64,000 bases of DNA, taken from NCBI GenBank assembly GCA_937978655.1, contig CALJUX010000024.1, forward strand, positions 89,906 to 153,905, in the 5' to 3' direction. Numbering within the stretch: position 1 is the first letter of the stretch; each line of letters opens with the position of its first letter. Below the pieces are notes generated by a model. It saw nothing but the letters and a program-made list of their open reading frames with translations, was not told the origin of the DNA and searched no databases. The translations under genes were made by a program, and so were the position numbers. This DNA is from an uncultured Chromatiaceae bacterium. GTDB lineage: Bacteria > Pseudomonadota > Gammaproteobacteria > Enterobacterales > Alteromonadaceae. Below are positions 25,820 to 36,400 of this stretch, piece after piece.

Positions 25820-27274
25820 TTAAGTACCGCAAAAAGTCCGGTAATCGCAAAAATCAGCCGGCGGTAAGGTTGCCCAATATTCGTCATCAATATAAGGGGT
25901 CTGGCTGGCTTTAACAAAAGCCTTGGCCGGTGCCATATCGCCGTTTAATGCGCTCTCGATGATTTGTTCGAGGCGAAAGTTTCGCGGAATAAACGCCGGA
26001 TTTGCCTGCAACAGCTGCTGGCTTAATGCTTCGGGGCTGATTGGGCTTGCTGTCAGCCGGCTGAGCCAGCGTTGTTGCCAGGCAGCAAAGGCGGCGGGTT
26101 CGGTAAAAAGCCACTGGGCTGCTTGGCCTGGTGTTGCTGCTTCACGGGACAACTCGCGGAAAAACAATGTGAAATCAATTTGTTGCTCTGCCAGTAAGCT
26201 CAGCAGGTCATCAATCAGCGGCAGATCAGACTCAAGCGGTGCTGGCAGCCCTAACTTAGCAGCAAAGCGTTGCAGCCGCGCCTGCTGATAGATGGCGGGA
26301 AAGTCGTTCAGCACTGTCATCGCTTTGGCAATGGCCTGTTGTTCGTCGGCATCCAGCAGCACAAGTAAAGACTCGGCCAGCCGGGCCAGATTCCACTGTG
26401 CGATTGGCGGCTGATTGCGATAAGCGTAGCGGCCCTGGGTATCAATAGAACTGAAACAGACACTGGGGTTAAAGGTGTCGATAAAAGCACAAGGGCCATA
26501 ATCGATGGTTTCGCCACTGACCGTCATATTGTCGGTATTCATCACACCATGCACAAACCCCAGACTCATCCAGTGCGCAATCAAATCAGCCTGCGCAGAG
26601 GCGACGGCTCGCAATAATGCGAGGTAGGGCTCTGCGTCTGTTGCAAGTGACGGGTAATGGCGTGCAATTACATAATCAGCCAGCGCTTTGACATCCGAAG
26701 CAGTGCCATGGATGGAGGCATACTGAAAAGTCCCGATGCGGATATGTGACGCTGCAACGCGGGTGAGTACAGCGCCGGGCACCCGGCTATCGCGGTAAAT
26801 CAGCTCGCCAGTGGTGACGGCTGCTAAAGCGCGGCTGGTGCGTACGCCAACTGCGGCCATCCATTCGCTGACAAGGTATTCTCTGAGCACCGGGCCAAGC
26901 GCGGCGCGGCCATCGCCACGGCGGGAAAAGGGCGTCGGGCCTGCACCTTTTAACTGCACATCAAAGCGGGTGCCGTTTTGGCTCAGTACTTCGGTCAGTA
27001 ACAAAGCGCGGCCATCGCCCAAACGCGGTGCCAGCGAGCCAAACTGATGGCCGGTATAAGCCAAAGCCGTTGGCTGCATCCAGGGCGCCAGCTGATTGCC
27101 GCAAAAATATTGCAGGCCAAGCGGCGTCTGCCGCGCATCTTCCGGCCACTGTAACTCTGCGGCCAAGGCAGCGTTAAACAGCAACCAGTCCGGCGCCGAT
27201 ACCGGCGTGGGCGCCACTGTCTGATAAAACAGCGGTCCCAGCGTGCGATAAGTCAGTTCAGCAGTAAAAGCCAT
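25820..27274 (-). CDS. selO: Protein adenylyltransferase SelO (YdiU/UPF0061)
   Basis: 484 residues from ATG 27274 (MAFTAEL); a longer frame runs into the upstream gene and is rejected. Pseudokinase motifs are present: LKGAGPTPFSRRGDGRAALGPVLREYLVSEWM and HGVMNTDNMTVSGETIDYGPCAFID. The enzyme transfers AMP from ATP to Ser/Thr/Tyr of redox proteins. The C-terminus DYRTFCGT holds a cysteine where selenoprotein homologues have Sec or Cys. Confidence 0.95.
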   Translation of the reverse strand: MAFTAELTYRTLGPLFYQTVAPTPVSAPDWLLFNAALAAELQWPEDARQTPLGLQYFCGNQLAPWMQPTALAYTGHQFGSLAPRLGDGRALLLTEVLSQNGTRFDVQLKGAGPTPFSRRGDGRAALGPVLREYLVSEWMAAVGVRTSRALAAVTTGELIYRDSRVPGAVLTRVAASHIRIGTFQYASIHGTASDVKALADYVIARHYPSLATDAEPYLALLRAVASAQADLIAHWMSLGFVHGVMNTDNMTVSGETIDYGPCAFIDTFNPSVCFSSIDTQGRYAYRNQPPIAQWNLARLAESLLVLLDADEQQAIAKAMTVLNDFPAIYQQARLQRFAAKLGLPAPLESDLPLIDDLLSLLAEQQIDFTLFFRELSREAATPGQAAQWLFTEPAAFAAWQQRWLSRLTASPISPEALSQQLLQANPAFIPRNFRLEQIIESALNGDMAPAKAFVKASQTPYIDDEYWATLPPADFCDYRTFCGT

Positions 27275-27287
27275 GGCGCCGTTTGTC

Positions 27288-27686
27288 TTAGTGGTGATGA
27301 TGATCGCAGTCATCGTCGCATTCGTGGTCATGCTCGTCGGCGAATTCATCGTCGCCGTCCTGATGCTGCATCACGCCCCAGCCATCGTTATGGCCACTGA
27401 ATTTTTTGGCGAACTTGTCCAGTTCCGCTTCTTTGGCCGTGATGACGGCGTGATCTGGCACCATGTTCAGCGAAACAATCAGTTCCCACTGGTCCAAATC
27501 GTTTAAATTCAGTTCCACTTCGCCGGGCTGGTCCAGTTTGGTCATGGCTTCCAGCGCTTTTTCCGCTTTGGCGCGGTCCGGGAATACCAGGTAAAAATCG
27601 AGATCCAGTGATTTGGTTAAATCCATGCCGGAATCGTGCATGGCTTGCAGCATATCGCCGTTGCCGTCGTCAGGAAATTGGCTCAT
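27288..27686 (-). CDS. rraB: Regulator of RNase E activity RraB
   Basis: 132 residues from ATG 27686, with GGAG upstream. FPDDGNGDMLQAMHDSGMDL at the start, the ferredoxin-like middle (DLDFYLVFPDRAKAEKALEAM) and GWGVMQHQDGDDEF are RraB signatures. The tail is rich in Asp/Glu and ends in a His cluster (DCDHHHH) that could bind metal. RraB binds the C-terminal scaffold of RNase E and inhibits its action on a subset of mRNAs. Confidence 0.9.
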   Translation of the reverse strand: MSQFPDDGNGDMLQAMHDSGMDLTKSLDLDFYLVFPDRAKAEKALEAMTKLDQPGEVELNLNDLDQWELIVSLNMVPDHAVITAKEAELDKFAKKFSGHNDGWGVMQHQDGDDEFADEHDHECDDDCDHHHH

Positions 27687-27754
27687 ATCAGCTCCGAAGT
27701 AACAGGGGGAAGGAAATTGCGGATAGTGTAACATTTTTTTCGCCTGTGCAGCGC

Positions 27755-28360
27755 TCACTGCTGCGCACACAATGCCGCTTGTTCGGGCCCCAGTTGTTGC
27801 ACAAAGGCCTGTAATCTGGGGTAAAACTGCAAAAACAGCTGCTCAAGCGCGCGCTGATGTTGCGCCACTTCGGCAATACTGCCGGCAAAGTGATTGGCAA
27901 AACGGATGCGGCCGGCGATGCGATCCAGTGCCGAGGCGACGTTTTCGCTGTAGCGGTAACTGGCAAACCAGTCATGCCGGACCATGGACGTGACAGTCTC
28001 AGCCATAGCAGCGGGCATGCTGGCGCGCTGTTGCCACAGGTCCTGATAAATCTGCTGGCACAAAGGGGCAAAAGCACGGGATTCGAATAAGTCCCAATGC
28101 TGCAGCAACAAATGGTCAAACCAGACATCCACAATCACCGGGGCAAAACGGCGGCGCTGTGGACTGAACAGTGCTTTGGCAGCTTTTACTTCGGCCGCGG
28201 TATCGGTAAAACGGTCGATGGCGCGGTGGCGCAGCACACCAGCCCGAACCACTGCCGGCAGGCTCTGCACATCAACACCGTGGCAGAAATCGCCGAGCAG
28301 ATTGCCCAGACGCGCGCCGGCGTTTGGTTCCGCCAGAACCAGATGCGCAAGGAAATTCAT
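27755..28360 (-). CDS. acpH: Acyl carrier protein phosphodiesterase AcpH
   Basis: 201 residues from ATG 28360 (MNFLAHL, the conserved family start; ten earlier codons would overlap the neighbour). GNLLGDFCHG, RHRAIDRFTD and VIVDVWFDHLL are the metal-binding HD-like motifs. It removes the 4'-phosphopantetheine group from ACP. It touches the stop of the upstream periplasmic protein gene. Confidence 0.93.
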   Translation of the reverse strand: MNFLAHLVLAEPNAGARLGNLLGDFCHGVDVQSLPAVVRAGVLRHRAIDRFTDTAAEVKAAKALFSPQRRRFAPVIVDVWFDHLLLQHWDLFESRAFAPLCQQIYQDLWQQRASMPAAMAETVTSMVRHDWFASYRYSENVASALDRIAGRIRFANHFAGSIAEVAQHQRALEQLFLQFYPRLQAFVQQLGPEQAALCAQQ

Positions 28361-29148
28361 CAGCCGCTGCAGCTGCGCAAAAAACGGCATTGCCGCGCGC
28401 TGGCGTAGTGGCGGATAGCAGCAGCAATACGGGCCTGCAACGGTGAGGCTGGTGACACCACAAAATATGCCGGAATGCTGTCGACTTCCCGGCGTTCGAA
28501 CTGGCTTAACACGCTGGGATCATGGTTTTGCAAATAGGCACGAAACGGGCCTTCGTAGGTCAGCAAATGCTCGGTTCGCCGGTGCAGGAAGACTTCAATG
28601 GCGCCGGTGGCGTCTGCGACATCGACAAACTGATGGCCGCGGGCGCTCAGTTGCTGGCGCTGGCCCTGATAATCAAAAGCCCGGATAGCGGCAATGGAAC
28701 CATCCTGTGGTGCCGGACTGGTTTTTTTGTGGCTGTACAATACCAGCTGCAATGTCATGTAAGGCGGCTCAACAAACAGCGGGGCCGGCTGATGAGAGAG
28801 CGCCGCAGTGCTTTTGATATTGATTGTCAGGTCGATATCGCCTTTCTCCAGCAGCAGATAAAGCCGCGCCGGTGTCACACAGCGGGTTTGCAGCTGTAGT
28901 CCGGCCTCAGCCATGATCTGTCGTGCCAGTGCTGCGCCATCGCCACCACAGTCTTGACCGTCCTGACTGACGACAAAATCCGGCGGGAAATTATGCACGC
29001 CCATCATCACCGTATTGGCACTGCGAGCCGGTGCTGTGTTGTTGTTTGCGACAGCTGTGTTCGCAACAGCAGTGCCCGCGGCAGCGCTGACGGCTGTGCT
29101 GAGCACTAACATCAGGCTGATCAGCAGGTGCCACGGGCTCAGTTGCAT
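28360..29148 (-). CDS. Periplasmic solute-binding-like protein (SBP_bac_3 type)
   Basis: 262 residues with a Sec signal peptide, a low-complexity Ala/Asn/Thr linker (VANTAVANNNTAPARSANT), then a binding-protein fold: GVHNFPPDFVV, IMAEAGLQLQTRCV, LLEKGDIDLTINIK and FVEPPYMTLQLVLYS. No ABC permease genes are near, so it may act as a sensor or as an orphan domain of the kind common in Shewanella/Rheinheimera. Ends at acpH start. Confidence 0.8.
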   Translation of the reverse strand: MQLSPWHLLISLMLVLSTAVSAAAGTAVANTAVANNNTAPARSANTVMMGVHNFPPDFVVSQDGQDCGGDGAALARQIMAEAGLQLQTRCVTPARLYLLLEKGDIDLTINIKSTAALSHQPAPLFVEPPYMTLQLVLYSHKKTSPAPQDGSIAAIRAFDYQGQRQQLSARGHQFVDVADATGAIEVFLHRRTEHLLTYEGPFRAYLQNHDPSVLSQFERREVDSIPAYFVVSPASPLQARIAAAIRHYASARQCRFLRSCSG

Positions 29149-29202
29149 AAAAAGATCCGCATGTGGTGGTTACGCCGGTTAGGCCGACAATGCTGGCATT
29201 AT

Positions 29203-30081
29203 TCAGTCTGGCTGCGCTGAGGGCAAGTGATTCTGCTGCTGGTGTAACACCGATTGCGCGAAGCCGGCCAGCAAAATCAGCGCGACGCCGCCGAGCTGTA
29301 ACAGGTTCAGCATTTCGGCAAACAACCACCAGCCCGCCAGGATCACCGCAACCGGTTCGATGTACGCCAAAGTGCCAAACACCCGGGTGGGTAAATGCTC
29401 CAGTGCGACAATCGCCAGATAAATAGCCAGAAAGCCGGGGAAAAAGCCGGCCAGCAGAACCCAGATGACATTGTCTGCCGTGGGGAGTGGGGCCGCTGGT
29501 AAAAACGGCAGCACACAAAGCGCGCCAATCAACAACTGATAAAAGGCGCGTTGCAGCGGTGAGTCGGAATTGCCGCTGTGGCGGTTTGCCAGCAAAAAGC
29601 CGCTGTAAGTTACTAATGACAACAGGCCATAAACAAAACCCGGCCACTGCGCGTCGGTCAGCACCAGATCCAGCTTAAACTGCTGCAGCATGGCAAAGCC
29701 AAAAAATGACAGGCCGATGCAGACGCCTGAACTCAGGTCCAGCCTTTCATCAAACAGAAAATGCGCAGCAATGGCCGCCAGCGCCGGCGCCAGATAGACC
29801 AGCATAATGGCATTGGCCAGGCTGATATAACTGATGGCATTGAGAAAACACAGCATAAAACTGGCCAGTAACACGCCGTTTAACCAGATGCGGCGATCTG
29901 GTTTTTGCCGCAGCTGGGCGGTTTTGCCAAGGGCCAGCACTAACAGCAGGAGGCAAACTGCGCCAACAAACAAGCGGTAAAAGGTCAGCTCGGCGGCGCC
30001 AAGGCCAGACAAACGGGCGATCACCCCGCTGCTGGCCATCGATATCGCCGACACCAGTGCCAGGATCAGATACAAATTCAC
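29203..30081 (-). CDS. EamA (DMT) family transporter
   Basis: 292 residues from GTG 30081, chosen because CGGAG lies five bases upstream. Ten hydrophobic helices form two EamA repeats; ISMASSGVIARLSGLGAAELTFYRLFVGA and VLAGWWLFAEMLNLLQLGGVALIL are typical. Members export amino acids or metabolites; the substrate is unknown. Confidence 0.88.
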   Translation of the reverse strand: MNLYLILALVSAISMASSGVIARLSGLGAAELTFYRLFVGAVCLLLLVLALGKTAQLRQKPDRRIWLNGVLLASFMLCFLNAISYISLANAIMLVYLAPALAAIAAHFLFDERLDLSSGVCIGLSFFGFAMLQQFKLDLVLTDAQWPGFVYGLLSLVTYSGFLLANRHSGNSDSPLQRAFYQLLIGALCVLPFLPAAPLPTADNVIWVLLAGFFPGFLAIYLAIVALEHLPTRVFGTLAYIEPVAVILAGWWLFAEMLNLLQLGGVALILLAGFAQSVLHQQQNHLPSAQPD

Positions 30082-30148
30082 GACGACTCCGTTATGTTGA
30101 TGTCCCGGCGGCGCCACGCAGGCCGCACCGGGACAGGCATGGCGCTAT

Positions 30149-32773
30149 TTATTCGGCCTGTGGCTGAATACGCGCCAGATGGATCACAGCCTGGTTCAGC
30201 GGGCCGGTCCGGCCACCTTTGCCGCCGGTGTACAGATTAAAGTGCTGCAGATAACTCATGTTAAAACCATCTGAAAGCATCAGGCTGCAGTGCTCCCCGG
30301 CGACGGCACGGAAGGTGGCATGGGAGGACCAGCCGGCTTCGAGCGCCGTGGCCAGATGTGGCATCACCAGCGTGGCCTGCTGCACACCAGATTTGTCACA
30401 GTGGGCGGTCAGTTGTTTCACCACCGCTGTAATGCCGGTGTTGATTGGGCCGTTGTCGATAAAATATTGCAGCCGCAGGGCGTGTAAACCGTCATGAGCG
30501 GCGGTGAAGTTCAGGCTCAGTTGCTGCTCCGGTGCGCCCCAGTTTTTAAACACCGGTTGTTGCAGATAATCGCTGACTTCGTGATCGCTGCTGTGCAGGC
30601 CTGCACCTGCGACAAAGTCCGTCGCTGCGCCCGGTGTACAAAGGGTGCGGCTTTGTTGTGAACTCAGACCAGTGTTTTTGTCGCTTTGGCTCAGGGCATA
30701 ACATTGGCTGTAGGCGGTTTTCGCTTTGCTGTCGGTATATTCGGTTTGCCGGGCTTTGAGTTTCAGTGGCAGGCCGTTTTTATACAAGGTGAAGCGGGTG
30801 TCGGTTTCACCGGCGGCATCCAGCAGCAAGGTCGGGATCCCTTTGTCATCCAGTGTCATCTGTAGTTGTGGTTCTTTTGGAGCCAGCAGCTGACGTTTTT
30901 CACTGTCACTGAGGCTCGCCAGCGTGCCGGTCGTGTTGCTGCTGCGCAGCATTTTTACCGCCAGTGCCGGCGCGTCCAGCGCCTGTAATGTCATCGTCAG
31001 TTCATTGCGCTGTTGGCTGAGCTCGCTCAGTTTCAGCGTAAATTGCTGATTGCCGGTGAGCGCCTGCGGCTGGCCGTTAAGGCTGATTTGCGCAAGCCGG
31101 TACACCTGGCCCCGCCTTGCTTGCGCAGGCAACTGCAGTTGCAGGTTAAAAGTGCTGCCGGCCAGCGTCAGGTTCTGCAGGCTGATGTCGTTGCCAAGGT
31201 CGAGTTCACGGGCCAGATCGACGGGAATATAAGGGTTGATATTCAGTGTCCCGGCTTCAAGCTGCAGGCCAAACAACTGACCTGTCACCAAATCACCATA
31301 GGCCGCCACCGACCAGAGCTGGCGCGGCGAATTAATCACCGGACCGCTGAACGCACCGTCTTCAACATGGGCTTTTTGGCTCAGCCAGTCGAGATTTTCC
31401 ATATTTGACTGGTTCAGTACTGCGCCCTGATATAACGAGATCGCTACTTTATGAAATAACTGCGCATGATTCTGGCTTTTGGCGGCGCGCAGCAGATAAG
31501 CGCTGACAAAAGGCCAGATGGCTCTGTTGTGATAAATTGGTACGTCTTTTAGCGCCGGAAAAATCACCGGCGGTCCGGCCGGCGTCAGTGGATAATTCTG
31601 CAGGATTTGACTGGCCTGCAACGGCGACGCTACGCCGTGGTTGATCGCCAGCGCCAGTCCGAGCAAATCATAGTGGGCGGTTTTTAGCGGATTATGCGCG
31701 GGGCCGACATAACGTGCGTACAGGCCTTGTTCCGGCAGCCAGAACCAGCTGTTGATTGCTTGTTTCAGTGCACTGGCCCAGCGGGCAAATTCGGCGGCCC
31801 GTGCCGGCTCTAAAGTCTCAGCGGCCTGTGCCGCGCGACTGAGCGCAACATAATGCAGCACGTTGGTGGACAGCGAAAATGACTCGGCCAAAAACAAGGT
31901 GTCTTTGGCGGTCCAGGACGGGTAACTTTGTTCGCGCCAGTCCAGGAATGAACTCTCGCCGCGATATAAACCGAGCCGGCTGTCGTAGCTGTAACTGCGA
32001 TCCTGCAGCAGGGTATTGCGGGCGATCTGGTACCACTTTTGCTGCCAACCGGCTTGTGCCTGCTGGTCCGATACACCTTCAGGGTCGGTCAGCGTCAGCC
32101 CGCTGGCGGCTAAGATCCACACCACACGATCGGAACTGACCGGCCAGCTGCCGCCGGAGCCGGTGTCCTGCAGCGCCACTTCGGTATTGGCCACGCCGCG
32201 GGCGATCAGTTCAGGTCTTACCTGCGAGGTTTTAAATTCCAGCGACGCTTTTGCGCGCTGCGGATCTAAACCGGCCAGCCCCAAATCCAGCGCGTAAGAT
32301 AAATCGCGGGTCCAGACATAATGCCATTTCGCGCCGGTTTCAAAACAAGGGCAGGGCAAAGCCTGCTGGTCATTAAAGCCCCAGTCGGTGATCTCGCTGA
32401 CACTGTTTTGCCGGCGTTCCTGCTGGCTTAAGCTAAAGGCGGCATCAAATAACGGATTTTTGCTGATTAGCAGCGGCTCTGTTGCGGCGCTGTCGATAGT
32501 GAGTCTGGCAGCATCGGCTGAAGTCCCGCTGCTGAGGACAAATTGACGTGACGCAATGCTGCCATCGTCATTTTTCTGCGTCAGTGCTTCGACACTGACA
32601 CTGCCAAATTTGCTTTGTAGTTGCCGGCTTTGCAGCTCACCGGCCAGCTTTGGCCCCAGCGGTGTGTCGATCACCTGGGTGTTGCCTGCTGTGGCTTGAA
32701 ACAGCAGCGGAGGGAAGATGAAGGCACAGGATAAGGCGCGCCACAGGCCGCGGGTGACAGAATTCAGCATCAT
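30149..32773 (-). CDS. Exported six-hairpin glycosidase-like protein
   Basis: About 874 residues from ATG 32773 with a hydrophobic signal peptide ending near LFQATAGN. Residues ~110-580 look like an (alpha/alpha)6 glycosidase: WHYVWTRDLSYALDLGLAG, FLDWREQSYPSWTAKDTLFLAES, YHNRAIWPFVSAYLLRAA and LWSVAAYGDLVTGQLFGL. The rest appears beta-rich and may bind sugar. The acid-rich WTRDLSYA and DWRE positions are candidate catalytic sites. Related proteins are annotated as glycogen-debranching-like; the true substrate is not known. Confidence 0.78.
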   Translation of the reverse strand: MMLNSVTRGLWRALSCAFIFPPLLFQATAGNTQVIDTPLGPKLAGELQSRQLQSKFGSVSVEALTQKNDDGSIASRQFVLSSGTSADAARLTIDSAATEPLLISKNPLFDAAFSLSQQERRQNSVSEITDWGFNDQQALPCPCFETGAKWHYVWTRDLSYALDLGLAGLDPQRAKASLEFKTSQVRPELIARGVANTEVALQDTGSGGSWPVSSDRVVWILAASGLTLTDPEGVSDQQAQAGWQQKWYQIARNTLLQDRSYSYDSRLGLYRGESSFLDWREQSYPSWTAKDTLFLAESFSLSTNVLHYVALSRAAQAAETLEPARAAEFARWASALKQAINSWFWLPEQGLYARYVGPAHNPLKTAHYDLLGLALAINHGVASPLQASQILQNYPLTPAGPPVIFPALKDVPIYHNRAIWPFVSAYLLRAAKSQNHAQLFHKVAISLYQGAVLNQSNMENLDWLSQKAHVEDGAFSGPVINSPRQLWSVAAYGDLVTGQLFGLQLEAGTLNINPYIPVDLARELDLGNDISLQNLTLAGSTFNLQLQLPAQARRGQVYRLAQISLNGQPQALTGNQQFTLKLSELSQQRNELTMTLQALDAPALAVKMLRSSNTTGTLASLSDSEKRQLLAPKEPQLQMTLDDKGIPTLLLDAAGETDTRFTLYKNGLPLKLKARQTEYTDSKAKTAYSQCYALSQSDKNTGLSSQQSRTLCTPGAATDFVAGAGLHSSDHEVSDYLQQPVFKNWGAPEQQLSLNFTAAHDGLHALRLQYFIDNGPINTGITAVVKQLTAHCDKSGVQQATLVMPHLATALEAGWSSHATFRAVAGEHCSLMLSDGFNMSYLQHFNLYTGGKGGRTGPLNQAVIHLARIQPQAE

Positions 32774-32896
32774 CAGAATACTCAAATAAAAAGACCGCAC
32801 AAAGATGCCTGAGTGTACTCAATGGCGCAGCCTTAGGGTATCGCCGGGAGCGGCTTTTTACCGGGTTTTTTGCTCTGACAACCGCTGGCTGTGTCG

Positions 32897-33379
32897 TCAC
32901 GGTGCCCTGTCATCCGGCGATGCTGGTGCTGTGGTGGGAGAGAGCCATTGTCCGGTCAAGACTTGCTGGCGTTCCTGTTCGCTCAGGATCCCACGCAGCC
33001 GGGTGCGCCGGCGATATTTACAGGCTTGTGGTTCGGTACTGAGCAAGGCGGCTTTAAACAGGTCGCTCTGGTGGCTCAGGGCAAAAGCGCAGCTCCAGAA
33101 CAGATATTCACTGTGGCGTAATAAGCCTTGCTGCTGTTCTTGTTCGAGCAGAGCTATCACAGGCTGCAGCAGCGCCGGCTCAGCCAGAATTTTGTCCAGC
33201 ATCGCCTGATGCAGTTGCAAAATCGTCTGGTCGATCTGTTTTTCCTGTTGCCCTCGCCGGCCGGCGCGAGTGTGGTGGTCGCGCTTGTGGCTGCTCTGGT
33301 TTGGCGCATCTGCGGTCGCTGCTGTGGGGTGACGCCGGCGCTTTACAAACTGATCAAAACGTTGGTATTTATCGGTCAC
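32897..33379 (-). CDS. Hypothetical protein downstream of dnaE2
   Basis: 160 residues from GTG 33379. A basic, low-complexity N-terminus (VKRRRHPTAATA...) leads to a helical core IDQTILQLHQAMLDKIL ... LFWSCAFALSHQSDLFKAALL. No family recognised. It lies 72 bases after dnaE2 on the same strand; whether it belongs to the SOS operon is open, and the start is uncertain. Confidence 0.58.
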   Translation of the reverse strand: MTDKYQRFDQFVKRRRHPTAATADAPNQSSHKRDHHTRAGRRGQQEKQIDQTILQLHQAMLDKILAEPALLQPVIALLEQEQQQGLLRHSEYLFWSCAFALSHQSDLFKAALLSTEPQACKYRRRTRLRGILSEQERQQVLTGQWLSPTTAPASPDDRAP

Positions 33380-33451
33380 AGCGGCGGTGGCTCCGTTTGT
33401 AAACAGCAGAAAATGATCAGGCCTGTAATACCGGCGCTGGCCGCTGGCGGA

Positions 33452-36400
33452 TCAATGAAAATCACGGCTGGGGCTGTTAAATTGTGGCATCAGCGCATCC
33501 AGACTTTCAATTTTACCGGCGATCAGATGGCTGACCAGACCTTCCCGCTGCAAAATACCATGCACCAGCCAGAGCCGGCTGCTGAGAAAGGTTTTTTGTT
33601 GTGCCAGTGCTGTGGCCTGCCAGATAATCAGATTAATCTGACCCGTTTCATCTTCCAGCGTGACAAAAGTAACGCCAGCCGCAGTGCCCGGACTTTGCCG
33701 CACTGTGACCAGCCCGATCACCCGTAACACCTGACCATGCCGGCATCCGGCTAAATCACAGGCCCGCGGTAATGACAGCCTGGCCAGTGCGGGAACCGTG
33801 CGCAGCAGCGCAACCGGATGTTGCGTCAGACTCAGGCCGAGACTTTGGTAATCTTCATCAAGTTGCTGCCAGGCATCCGGTGCGGCCAGCGGACAAGGTG
33901 GGGCTGCGGAGGCGCTGGAATGCGCCGCCGGCGTGGACAGATCCAGCTTCGACGATGATAACTCTGACAGTGCCAGCGCTGACGATGATAACTCCGCAGC
34001 CGTAGCCGGCTGGGTAATCGCAGCGGCATTCAGATCCGGTGCGGACAAATCCAGCCCCAGTTGCGCCCCTGCTGGTTGTGGCACAGAGGTCCGTCCCGGC
34101 AGCGCGGCGGTGGGCGGGGTGTGGCGAAACAATGGCAGTTCATCCAGCCGGTCCAGCAACTGCCAGCGGCTGGCAAAACGATGACCGGCCAGTTGCTGTA
34201 AAGCGTCGCTGCTGGCCAGCGCGTTCAGCTGATCCTGCCGCACGCCGGTCTGCTTCAGGGCACTGAGGCTGGCAAAACCGGCGGCGGGACGTTGCTGGAG
34301 TAAAGGTGTCAGCAAATCCTGCTGTAACCCTTTGACCTGGCGCAGCCCCAGCCGCAGTGCGGGCCCTGTGTCAGTGTGCTCAATCTGATGGTCCCAGCCG
34401 GAGCGCTGAATGCAGACCGGTAATATTTGCAGACCATGCCGCCTGCCATCCTGTATCAGCTGGGAAGCTGAATAAAACCCCATTGGCTGGCTGTTTAATA
34501 ACGCGGTCAGAAATTGTAAGGGGTAATAACATTTCAGCCAGGCCGAAGCGTAGGCCAGTAGGGCAAAGCTGGCAGAATGCGACTCGGGAAAGCCATATTC
34601 ACCAAAACCACAGATTTGAGCAAAGATTTGCTCGGCATAGGCTTTTGGATAACCCCGAGCCAGCATGCCATTGATTAACTTAGGTTTAAACTGCATCAGC
34701 TCGCCGGTTTTTTTCCAGCTGGCCATGGCGCGGCGCAGCTGGTCGGCCTCACCGCCACTGAAACCGGCAGCCACCATTGCCAGTTTGATCACCTGCTCCT
34801 GGAAGATCGGCACCCCCATAGTCCGGCTCAGGACTGATGCCACTTCTTCCGACGGATAACTGACCGGCTCCAGGCCATCGCGCCGGCGTAAAAACGGATG
34901 CACCATGTCGCCCTGAATAGGGCCGGGCCGGACTATGGCAATTTCGATCACCAGATCGTAAAAACAGGCCGGTTTCAGCCTGGGTAACATGCTCATCTGA
35001 GCGCGCGATTCAATCTGAAACACGCCGATAGTATCGGCCTGCTGGATTTGCTGATACACCAGTGAGTCATCGCCGGTCTGACTGATGCCGGCCAGTGTCA
35101 GCGGCGCAGTACGCTGCTGGTTGATTAACGCCAGCGCTTTACGCAGGGCGGTCAGCATCCCCAGCGCCAGAATATCCACTTTCATCAGTCCCAGCGTTTC
35201 TAAATCGTCTTTATCCCACTGGATCACGGTACGCTCTGCCATCGCGGCGTTTTCGACCGGCACCAGTTCATGTAAAGGCCCGGCGGAGATGACAAAACCA
35301 CCGACATGCTGTGATAAATGCCGCGGTTTACCACGGATTTGTTCCACCAGCTGGACCAGCTGCTGTGCCGGCAGGCTGGTTAAATCCAGACCATGGGCTG
35401 CCAGTTGCTGCGACCAGTGCAGGTCCGGATGGCGGCGGTTTAACTGGCTGAGCCAGTATTCCAGCTGCGTGCTGGCAAACCCCAGCGCTTTGCCAACATC
35501 CCGCAGGCTGCTGCGCAGCCGGTAGCAAATGACAGTCGCTGCCAGCGCTGCCCGTTGCCGGCCGTATTTGCGGTAAATGTACTGGATCACCTCTTCGCGC
35601 CGTTCATGTTCAAAATCAACGTCAATATCCGGCGGCTCGTCCCGTTCACGCGAGATAAAACGCTCAAATAACACCGAAATTTTGCGTGGATCTACCGCTG
35701 TGATCTGCAGGCAATAGCAGACCACAGAATTGGCGGCAGAGCCGCGGCCCTGATACAAAATCTGCTGTTCGCGGGCAAAACGCGCGATATCGGCGATGGT
35801 CAGGAAATAATAGGGATAATCAAGTTCGGCGATCAGCTGCATTTCATGGTCAATTTGCGCACTGATGTCCGCAGGGGGCGTCGCGCCAAAGCGTAACAGA
35901 CTGCCTTCCTTCACCAGCTGTGCCAGATATTGCATGGCACTTTGCCCCGGCGGTACCAGTTCAGCCGGATATTCATAACGCAGGCTGTCGAGGTCAAACT
36001 GGCAGGATTCAGCAATATGGATTGTCTGGGCCAGCAGCTTGGCACTGAACAGATGGCTCAGTTTGGCCAGAGGCCGTAATGCACGTTCGCGGTTGGCGGA
36101 TAACGCCAGGCCGGCTTCAGCGACAGTCACACCCCGCCGGATCGCCGTCATCACATCCAACAGAGGCTGTTGGGCCGGTTCGTGCATCAACACGGCCCCC
36201 ACTGCGCAGGCGCAGAGATCAAATTGCTCTGCCAGTTGCTGGCAGTGTTGCTGGTAGGGCTGGTCTTGTGCATCCAGCAAGCGTTGCTGCGCCAGATAAA
36301 GCCGTTCGCCAAACTGGCGGCTTAACCAGTTCCCCCAGTATTGATCCGCAGCGGGGGAGCCGTTGGGTAGCCACAGTACCAGACAATCCCGGCAGCTTTT

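Noticed and set aside
28360..28463. Frames on the plus strand opposite rraB, acpH and the binding-protein gene (27772-28899)
   Set aside because: They mirror well-supported minus-strand genes and show no domain.
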